This document shows, piece after piece, positions 55,915-64,000 of a DNA stretch of 64,000 nt. Position numbers and translations under genes: made by a program. A model generated the notes under the pieces. That model saw only the letters and a program-made list of their open reading frames with translations. It was not told where the DNA came from and searched no databases. Source of the DNA: Tretioscincus oriximinensis (lineage: Eukaryota > Chordata > Lepidosauria > Squamata > Gymnophthalmidae); contig JAJVDF010000412.1 of the NCBI GenBank assembly GCA_022410635.1, positions 416,516 to 480,515 of the forward strand, written 5' to 3'. Positions within the stretch are counted from its first letter, which is position 1, and every line of letters begins with the position of its first letter.

Positions 55915-56110
55915 TCAGGCACATGGGCTGTGCTGGCGGACTATCCTTCATAGCAGCTAATGCCACTGGGATAAATGAATTAGGCCCTTTTCTGATGGGG
56001 AGAGCATGGGGTTGGNGGCCGGGCGATCATGCCTTGCAGCTGCAAGAGAAGCACGCAATGGATTACAAATTCAATCAGGTGAGTAGGACGGAAAGACGCA
56101 GGTGTTTCCT
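55915..56110. promoter_or_regulatory. weak candidate conserved non-coding block
   Basis: CpG-retaining unique sequence ('ggccgggcgatcatgcc', 'gaagcacgcaatgg', 'gacggaaagacgc'). An open frame on the plus strand runs into 'caatcaggtgagtagg', which resembles a splice donor at 56,078, so a short exon is a remote alternative. Neither is established. Confidence 0.22.
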
Positions 56111-56274
56111 TACGTCTGACTCATTCCCATTTCTACTTTACCAAGCTTCATTCCAGTCTTAGAAGGCATACTAACCAGCCCCTATTCCAAGCCAATTTTA
56201 GTCAACCTCATTCTATATTCCTCCTTCCAAACATTGAAGAAATTTTCTGATTTTTTTTTTGAGGAAAGTGCTTC

Positions 56275-56540
56275 ATTTATTTATTTGTTTACATTTCTAT
56301 ACCACCCTATACCTAAAGGTCTTAGGGTAGTTGACAATAAAACCCCAGTTTTTCAGCCAAAGACCAGGCTAAAAAGCTGCATCTTCAAGCATTTTCTGAA
56401 TACACACAGAGATGGTGATAGACACACCTCAAAGGGTGGCTGTTCCTTGTCTGGGGGCTGTCACAGAGAATGCCCTATCCCGAGTTCCCACCAAATTTCA
56501 CTGGATGGGTGTTCATGTCTTATTTTTAAGGAGGGGTATC
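56275..56540 (-). mobile_element. L2-like LINE-derived repeat
   Basis: 'tttatttatttgtttacatt' and 'ctataccaccctatacctaa' form the complement of an L2-like 3' end. The block 'gtcacagagaatgccctatc' near 56,460 parallels 'ctacagggaaggccctcct' in the 43.6-kb copy. Confidence 0.5.
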
Positions 56541-56569
56541 CCAAACTACACAATAGAGTATGGCTGAAT

Positions 56570-56650
56570 ATTAGGATTATCAGATAAAATCTGGGTTAGA
56601 GGTTTACACCTTTAGTGGTTTGTAATCAGGATTTTTCCATGCCATATGGT
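56570..56650. mobile_element. single-ended copy of the 41.5-kb MITE family
   Basis: 'ttatcagataaaatctgggt' followed by 'tttacacctttagtgg' matches 33,587-33,640. No right end was found. Confidence 0.5.
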
Positions 56651-56699
56651 TTGGATCAATGGAGTAGGAAGGAGGCAAAGAANAATAAACAATTGATAG

Positions 56700-57205
56700 A
56701 TCCATGATTCTGGGAAGGGAGGATGGCTCATCTAGACAAATCGATAACTTTCAAAAGAAGAAATAAATGTTTAGGTGTTACTAATAGTAGTACATTAGGG
56801 CCTCATTTTATGCAAGTGTTCCATCCCAGCAAATTGTTACTTGAGCAGCATCCAGAATCTCTTATTTATTCCACTATATTTGGACATTCTGGAAGAAAGC
56901 ATTGTCTAGATGCTTTCATTTCAAAATATCCATGCTTTATTCCAGAATACTCAACTATAATGGAATAAATAAATGAAGTCTGGATAAGGCATTATAGTTA
57001 AACTTACGCTAGGGTACTAAATTAAAAATATGTAAAATATATAGAGAGCCATACTGATAACTGAAATTGAGTAGTCAGATGAAAATCTATGGGATACAGT
57101 TATCCCAGGTTACAGTAGTAGAAGTGAGAACAATAAATTTGATAGATGTGGAGATCCTCATGTGCCTTGATGAATTAAATGCTAATAAATCACTGGTATC
57201 AAAAT
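56700..57205. other. no recognisable feature
   Basis: AT-rich, without gene or assignable repeat. Confidence 0.45.
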
Positions 57206-57209
57206 GATG

Positions 57210-57560
57210 GAAGGATTTGAAACACCTTTTTTATGAAATCAAACTANAACATCCAAGCTTCCTCAGCCATAAAAGATTGTGTTTAACAGGTGATTTGATG
57301 AACATGAATACAGTAAAATCATGCACGATGTAGAAAAGATGAGTAGAGAGAAAAAGTTATTTCACATAACATTAAAATCAGCAGGCACTATATGAATTTA
57401 GGATGAACTAAGAAAAAAAATTCACCAAGAGGATCNTTGGTTTGTGGAACTTGCTGCCCAAGATCAGCGCTAATAACTAACTTGCATAATTTTAAGAAGT
57501 CAGATATATTAGTGGCTACTATAATTAATGACTATAGCTGTGTCCAGAGGAATCCCCCCT
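57210..57560 (+). mobile_element. strongly decayed CR1/L3-type LINE fragment
   Basis: 'ccaagcttcctcagccataa', 'acaggtgatttgat', 'aaaatcatgcacgatgtaga' and 'ggtttgtggaacttgctgcc' appear in the order of the ORF2 C-terminus seen in plus orientation at 36,250-36,540. Frames are destroyed by indels. Confidence 0.7.
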
Positions 57561-57644
57561 TCATACTACTATGGCATGATTATAAGGAATTTGCCAGACA
57601 TAATTGTGGNGATCCAGCAGTGGTAGCAATAGAAAGGTCCATCA

Positions 57645-58535
57645 TCATGCTTTTTCCTGCTACTACATTTTGCAGCTTCATCACATAGTATCTAGTTTTA
57701 GGTGGGTACCATCTGGACATTCCCTGCAAGAGCTGCCAAAACCTCCAGCCTTGCCTCACAGTAAGAATGATCCTTTACCTGTCTTTCAGTAATAATGAAG
57801 GATAAATTCACTCATTCTACCTCAAGGAGTGAACAGATACAAGTCAATCACAAGTTAGAAAAAAAACACAGATTTTTTTCACAGTAGGAAGAGGCAAACA
57901 CTTATGGATATGGTCAACCAACAATTGCAGCATAAGTAGGAATAAACAGCCAATGTCTGGATGCTACCTTAATAGTCTGCATTCTAGTTGTGTATAAAAG
58001 TGGTGGAAGCAAACTGTAAGGCAATTTAATAAGACCCATGTATAAGGGTTATTCATTCTAATTATACCTTGATTCTGCTGTCCTTTTCCCTCCTTCTCTT
58101 TTCTTCAGTCTTTGAAGCCTGTTTATCAGGGGGAACTTCATGTCATCTTAGTAGCTAGTGTGTTATTCCCAATGAATGCATCTATCTTAATTATTTTTCC
58201 ATCAGTTATTGGAAGATCTTTAAGTAAAAGTTGGTATAAGAGTTTGAGACCTGAATCAGAACAAATAGGATTAAAGAAAATATCAGAAAATAGATAGAAA
58301 CATGGCAGCATCTTTGTTTCAGATTTTGGTATAGTAATGAAAGGTATAGATTATGAGTAAGATGATAGGTTTTGATGGTGGAATTTTGATGCTGGATATT
58401 AATATAGGAAGATAAAGGAGACTTGACTTGCTTTGAATGCAAGGTTTGGATTTTTATTTAAAAATATCCTTTCAGATTATATCTTTGTTTGCCAGATCCA
58501 ATCCTTGTCTATTTGGGGTAATAGTGGCAAGGTAA
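57645..58535. other. no recognisable feature
   Basis: AT-rich, without gene or assignable repeat. Confidence 0.45.
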
Positions 58536-58539
58536 AAGG

Positions 58540-58895
58540 AACCAGAGACAAAGAAGGCCTTCTGTAGTTCCACCCCTTTCAGAGTTGCAAGGGATAGGGG
58601 CACATAGGAGGGCCTATTTTGTGGTGCCTCCCACACACTGGAACAGGCACCTACACTGTGTAGCTTTCAGCGCCTGGTAAAAATGTACCTCTTTACCCAG
58701 GCTTTTAACTGCTAACAACCTCTGCATTTGTCCTTCTGTGTGGGAGGGAAGGGGGAAGGGAAGGAGGGAGGATGAGTGGGTAAGGGTATTTTAAATGTTT
58801 TACTGATTTTATTTTTTGTGTGAGTTCTTTTAGTCTTTTGTTACCCATTCTGGGACCTGTGATAAAGGGTGAGATATAAATTCTTAAACAAATAA
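58540..58895 (+). mobile_element. L2-like LINE 3' end
   Basis: It includes 'ggtgcctcccacacactgga', 'gtaaaaatgtacctctttac', 'ccaggcttttaact' and ends 'gggtgagatataaattctta' with 'aaataaaa', the typical layout of the L2-type ORF2 end plus tail. The copy is decayed, and a purine-rich run lies at 58,741-58,780. Confidence 0.7.
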
Positions 58896-58915
58896 AAGTA
58901 TCACTGATCTCATGT

Positions 58916-59176
58916 TAGGGCTAGACAGGACTAGACAGGTTTATGGACACCAAGGGTATAAATGGATACTAGGATGGATGTCTGGATGTTGCCTCTGGGA
59001 TGGAGCAACAGGCAGGACTCCTGAAATACCATTTGCAGGGAGTCATGAACAGGTGCATATTTTGCTTTCCTCTGTTCGAACTGCCCAGGTGCATGGTGGG
59101 CCTCTGTGTGAGACAGAATGCTGGACTTGATGGGCTGTGGCCTGATCCAGTATGGCTCTTCTTATGTTCTTATGTT
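58916..59176 (+). mobile_element. CR1/L3-type LINE 3' tail, well preserved
   Basis: It runs from 'gggctagacaggactagaca' through 'ggatggagcaacaggcagga', 'ataccatttgcagggagtca' and 'gacagaatgctggacttgat' to the terminal 'cttatgttcttatgtta'. It starts only about 20 bases after the L2-like tail in the same orientation, with a short internal duplication 'ctagacagg' near its 5' edge. Confidence 0.92.
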
Positions 59177-59439
59177 ATGCTTAAACATGAATGAAGATTT
59201 GATTATATTACCGAATGGCTGATCATTTTGAAGCAGTTTGATTTTTTTTCTTTCATAGTTGCCTTCTGCAGGCAAGGTTTGATACTACCACAACATACNA
59301 ATTTTTATCTGATTTTCCTGAACTTTACAATATCTCCAGGTTTCTTATGAAGCATATTAGACATAAGGCTATCTATCACTTAATGGGTTTCCTCAGCCTG
59401 GGCCTCCTCAGTCAAACTGAATAATCTTTTTTTCCTACA

Positions 59440-59950
59440 GGATGTATGCCTCCTATCCACAGGCCCCCAGCACGAGTTTAAGGTATTCCTTCTTTATGGT
59501 GATAATACTGTGATAAATGCTTTTTTCCCTGCATTTTGTGTTCTCCTGGAAGGAATTTTTCTTTCTTTCTTTTTTTAAAGCCCTTCCTTTTGCCCCACCT
59601 CTCCCCATTCTCCAAAAATGATTAGAAAGAATTATTGCCATTAGAACGTCTTTCCTGGTGAAAGGAGAAAATCGCCTCATTCATAATTTATACCCTCAAT
59701 TACTATTAATAAAGAAATATTTCAGCAGGAGATCGCCTGGGAAAATTACACGTAACATTGCATTAACATTCTATTTGAACATTTTCATCACATTTGTTAT
59801 AGAGTTAATAAGAGGGATATGCTCCCCTGACTTCTTCATGAAATTATGGGCTGCCTGTGATAGTTTAATCTTTTAGACTTTATATAATATATTCACTTTG
59901 CTAATTGAGCCATCCAAGGAGCAGTTAGGTATGTTCTTAAATGGGGAAGG
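59440..59950. promoter_or_regulatory. candidate conserved non-coding block
   Basis: Repeat-free sequence dense in AT-rich homeodomain-type sites ('tcataatttata', 'caattactattaataaag', 'tgctaattgagcc', 'gtgataaatgc') with a few retained CpGs ('gatcgcctggg', 'cacgtaac'). This composition is typical of developmental enhancers, but conservation could not be tested. Confidence 0.33.
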
Positions 59951-60227
59951 CAAAGTAATCAGGGCCACGACTTCCTGACTAAAGGATCCTTTTCCGGAGA
60001 TGGAGAGCTGCCTGTATGGACAAGATGTACATATTTGCTTTTTTTTNGATCCATTCGAGATACTTCTGTAGCTTCAAGCTTGTGTCCTTTCCTTTCTAAC
60101 TCTGGGCCAGGCATCCTTTTATACATATGTGCATATGTAGGTTTAGATCTGTGGTAATGATAATAGAAACCTTGCTCCACACGGCGTGTTGAAAACAGCA
60201 ATGGCATTAAGTTCCCAAATAACAAGC

Positions 60228-60600
60228 CCCAACATATGTACCTTCATCCCTTCACAAACAAACCTTTAGAAAACCTTTAAATCAACATGGAACAGACAAG
60301 CCAACTAACCAGAAAGTAAATCCTGAGCATGCTCTGTTTGAGATTCTGCACTGACTAACCAGGAAGTAAATCCTGACCATGCACTACATTATCTTGTGCT
60401 GGCGTCTTCTCTCAAGATCCTGCCTTCTCTTATTAACCAACCAGCACCTGAAGGCTTCAGAAAATATAAGCGATCAAGTAATTCCGGGACCTTGCACTTT
60501 TTTTCTTGATGCATTGCGATGCATTTCAAAAATACCTCTATTTGCCGGAACTATCATTATATCACTAAGAACATGGTAGGAAAACCTGACATGCCTGCAG
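60228..60600. repeat. dispersed repeat family R, copy 3
   Basis: It parallels 14,055-14,450 through 'tatgtaccttcatcc', two copies of 'ctaaccaggaagtaaatcct' (the first with one change), 'ctcaagatcctgccttctct' and the closing 'aagaacatggtaggaaaacc'. Confidence 0.65.
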
Positions 60601-60817
60601 CCCAGCACATTGAAACATTCCTGCCCCATACCAGTATCTTCTAAAATAGGGAGTCATAGTAATGGAGATAAGATTTTACTTGTATGAGTTGTAGCATCCC
60701 CTACCCCCAGTTTCCATCAACACACAACTGTAGCACATCAATAAGTAAATAAATATTATAATTGCTGATGTAATTTGACTTAATTGTAGTCACCTCTTCA
60801 GCCAATTTTACAAACAA

Positions 60818-60910
60818 GGGTGCTGTTCTGACGCATATATTTAATCCATTCCAAGTTTAATCCAGTTCTTTAGGACTTAAGATGAATTGAAAGTACATGT
60901 CAGAACACAA
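60818..60910. mobile_element. palindromic MITE family, copy with centre deletion
   Basis: 'gggtgctgttctgacgcata' opens the left arm and 'agtacatgtcagaacac' closes the right. About 30-40 bases of the centre are missing relative to the 24.4-kb copy, as expected from deletion of a palindrome centre. Confidence 0.7.
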
Positions 60911-60914
60911 TACA

Positions 60915-62560
60915 GCATTTTATTTGCAGACACAAATAAAAATAGTCCTTCCCCGACATGGAATCAAGGGCAGTTTTGGAGTTTCTAGAAGGAATGGTAA
61001 GTAAAGGCTAAGATAGGAGACTGAATGTGACTTCTTGTCCAGTGGTACCTTGTGACACCCATATACTTGTATAGTTAGCAAAACACAGCAGTTCCTCTTC
61101 AACTGTTTAGAATGGAATGAATTTTTAGAGGTGGCTTTGGTCAGGGTGAGGTAGTGTGATTAGCACAGCCATCTTGCCTTCTGCAATGACTTCCTCTATT
61201 TATTGTTGAAGAGCAAAAGTATGGTGCAGTCATTCTGCCCTTCCCTTATCAGTCAGCTTTCATCTGATGGAAGTGGGAAGAGAGAGCAATAAATTGAAGG
61301 TACCTGCAAGAGGCAAATCTGGACCTCATCGCTCTATAAGCTTTCGTGGGTTACGTATAATTACGAGTAGGAATCCATTAATTTGTTAACTTGTTTATTC
61401 AGTGCAGAAGTGTAGCATGTTTGTTCCTAAATGGTTGCCCTCTCATTTCTGTGTCTGGTGAATTATTATTAACTTTTCCTTTTTAAAGTTAACAGCCTGA
61501 GTATCTTAAACCATAGTCCCATCTGCACAAAAGAAAATGTGTGTTGCATGTCTTTAAAAACAGTTTAGAGTGTCCACGTGAAAGACTTTATTAAGAATCT
61601 AGAAAAATGAGGAGGTACTAGTCAAATCTAGAATTACCTGCTTTCTTTTTTAAAAAATTGCTTTTCTAAACAGTTTTCTAGGAATTTTGAATATATTTGG
61701 ATTTCAAGATATAGTAATTGTATCTGTTATAACATCTCTTGGGGTTGAGGAATTGGTAAATCCAAGTAGTTCACTATTAGCATCTTAAACCAATGTTTTT
61801 TGAACTATTATAAGAGGAGAATGGTACATAAAGCGAATAAGAAATAGCTGGCAAGCACACAACAGTTTAGTAGGATTAATCTGCAACCTTTTTAGCAAAT
61901 AGGAATCACAACATNAGCAGGTAATGTATGAACATGTAGATGAAGATCTTATTACGATGCAGCAGTGATAATCTTTACAGAATAATAATATTAAACACTG
62001 AAGTTAGAGAAAGTTAGTATAAAATATTTTACTTTTGTTTCAGCTGTGAAGATTCAAATTAAATTGAATATCTAATGAGAATAAAGTTACAACAGTATTG
62101 GAAACCTATATATTTGCAAATATAAAAGGTACTAGGATTGCAAATGTTGTTCAGGATTTTAAAAACTCAGAAATCAGTTCCTCACCTACCTTTAATGTAC
62201 ATTTGAAGCTATACTTTATTCTTTACTAAAAATCTCAGAGGTTACGATTATAGTGGAGCTGAGACAGACAAGTTCAAATATGTTTTATATAAAATGGAAA
62301 TCCTGTATAGATTATAACACCATATGAGTTTTTCTAAAACATGCAAGATTTGCTTTGGGGTTTATATTAACCTTTTGTTCTTACTATTTCACCTTTTAAC
62401 TTATCAAACGTTTCTACTCTATTTAAATTTTAATGGAACCTTCTGAATGTGATGTGTAGAATTATTTAATATTATTTTAAATAAAGTGTGCAGTCATTGT
62501 GATATTAAATAGAATGACGTGAATAATTGTTCAAATGCACATCCAACCAATTGTTTCATT
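60915..62560. other. AT-rich DNA, no recognisable feature
   Basis: No gene or assignable repeat. 'ataagctttcgtgggttac' near 61,338 resembles a core motif of the hairpin repeat family but is isolated. Confidence 0.5.
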
Positions 62561-62564
62561 GAGC

Positions 62565-62905
62565 TTCATTGGCTGCCAATTTGCTGCTAAACACAATTCA
62601 AGGTTGTTACCTCTAATACCCTCAAAAGTAAATAGGGTGGGAACATGAGATAGAACCTTTTATCCAGACTAAGGAGTAGTTTGTCTCACCCATGACATAT
62701 ATCAAGCTTCTCCATTGCAGACTTCCAGAAAATAACTGGAGATTAATCTCTTTATCCTCTTCTTTGGCTGAAAAACAGCTTCTACTCTATACTTTACATT
62801 TTCAAGCACTGTTGCTGTCTTTAAACATGTCTACTTTGTACTCTCTTTTTATTGTTGTTACCCACCCTGAGACTTTCAGATATAGGGTGGGAATAAAAAA
62901 ATATT
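62565..62905 (+). mobile_element. L2-like LINE 3' end with ORF2 remnant
   Basis: 'cttcattggctgccaatttg' and 'cacaattcaaggttgttacc' correspond to the LHWLP...FKV region near the ORF2 C-terminus of L2-type LINEs. The element ends with 'cccaccctgagactttcaga', 'tatagggtgggaataaaaa'. Frames are broken. Confidence 0.7.
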
Positions 62906-62919
62906 GTTCACATTAGTAG

Positions 62920-64000
62920 AGTGTGTTGGCAGGGAATGGCTCTGGCTGCATTCACACTGGGGTGAGGAATTAGAAAACATTTGTTTGCCCCACTCCGGCT
63001 GCAAATTCATGGTCCAACAAGGCAGGAGGGAAACTGAAGAGCCACCCATCTGTGCTTGGGGTCTAAAGGTAAAAGCAAATTGTATTAAATGCACTCTTGA
63101 TGTGGTTTTCTCCATGAAGTCTACACATAAAACATGTGGATTTGCAAATGGATTTGCAAAGTTGTTCCCATTTGGATTTAGTCCAACACAAAACCACACA
63201 GCTTTTGCACACATTTTTTTACATAGTGCGAACACATCCTCTGTTTACTGACAACAGCAGGAATATTCATCGTATCTTCCTCCCTCCATGCTACTTACTA
63301 AAGTTCTCTACTAATGGGCAGGGTAGGGGTTGTTGTCGCCCTGACGCCAGGAACAAAACACTGGGTAACACAAAGAGGAAATCATGAAGTTTAACTTCCT
63401 CATCTTAGTTCCTGTCACTAACATAGACATTCCAATTGGAGTGAGTGCTACCATTTGTAATAGTGAAGTTTGAATGGAAACACCTGGGACTGAAATCAAA
63501 TCTAGAAAACCTTTGAAAACAAAACAAGAACAGATATTTTCTTATATAACTTCCTTTGTAAAACAAAAGCTATTTAAATATAATATATTTTAGGCATGAT
63601 ATTAAAATANTATACAATGTAATGAATGATGGTATGAATTTGGTATTTTACCTTTGAAATGGATTACTGTACAAAATCTCCAGAGTATAAGGCCAAAGTA
63701 GTAGTTGCAGAGTTAAGAAGAACATGAGTTTAAGATATGGCTACACCAATTTATTTCTTATATCTCTAGACAAGAAGATTATAATTCTTCTGTATGACTG
63801 ATTATTAGCAAAACGACAAATAGGCAAGGAAAAGGTATAGATTTGCAGAATGCCGTTTGTGGAAATTGGAGCAGGATGAGGTAACAATATAAACAGGATA
63901 CATTTTGTAAACACAACTGTGGCTGGGATAAATTTAGCTGGTAAAGGCTACTGCAGGACAGGGCATTCTTGCTAGCAGGGAAAACTGAACAAACAAACAC
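62920..64000. other. no firm feature
   Basis: 62,940-63,240 is GC-richer and begins with 'ggctgcattcacactggggt', which could be the end of a hAT-type or Harbinger-like element, but no matching right end is visible. The rest is AT-rich single-copy DNA to the window edge. Confidence 0.4.

Noticed and set aside
55923..56162. Open frame followed by a donor-like 'caggtgagta', considered as an exon
   Set aside because: No acceptor with a convincing pyrimidine tract at a matching position, an n in the frame, and no recognisable protein; listed only as a remote alternative under the block there.

Overview
The window reads as non-coding vertebrate DNA, most probably from a squamate reptile (lizard). 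The main evidence is the repeat content. There are at least ten fragments of a CR1/L3-type LINE ending in tandem 'cttatgtt' units. There are also two classic CR1 fragments ending in 'gattctat' units, L2-like LINE tails, and many small palindromic DNA elements. Isolated single n characters suggest a draft assembly. I find no intact protein-coding gene, no tRNA or rRNA gene and no CRISPR array. Every long open frame I examined lies in a transposon remnant, a tandem repeat or low-complexity DNA, or has no supporting feature.

Layout. At 0-10 kb there is a LINE tail, a 344-bp inverted-repeat element carrying a CpG-rich 42-bp minisatellite, L2-like and L3 fragments, and the end of a Tc1-type transposon. 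At 10-20 kb there are decayed repeats, a mariner-type MITE (14.5 kb), a hairpin repeat with perfect target duplications (17.0 kb) and a CR1 tail (19.4 kb). At 20-34 kb the DNA is mostly single-copy, with four relatively CpG-retaining blocks (about 21.3, 25.6, 28.0 and 33.1 kb) that look like candidate conserved non-coding elements, plus a Harbinger-like MITE and a tetranucleotide microsatellite. At 34-42 kb there is a second, perfect 84-bp-arm hairpin insertion, a 1.3-kb LINE with a dead reverse transcriptase, a possible degraded coding sequence, and a second Harbinger-like MITE. At 42-50 kb there are several LINEs, including one nested in a hAT-type element with an intact 8-bp target duplication. 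At 50-56 kb there is an unusual local rearrangement in which one segment is duplicated directly and a neighbouring one is duplicated in inverted orientation, both about 98-99% identical. At 56-64 kb there are LINE tails, one more candidate regulatory block (59.4 kb) and single-copy AT-rich DNA.

No genes work together here. The window is best read as a gene-poor interval or large intron of a reptile chromosome, with a few candidate cis-regulatory blocks between transposon debris of several ages. The least expected observations are the two fold-back hairpin repeats that moved with perfect 12- and 15-bp target duplications, and the 52-55 kb mixed direct/inverted duplication. All family names come from remembered terminal motifs and internal comparison within the window; no database was searched.
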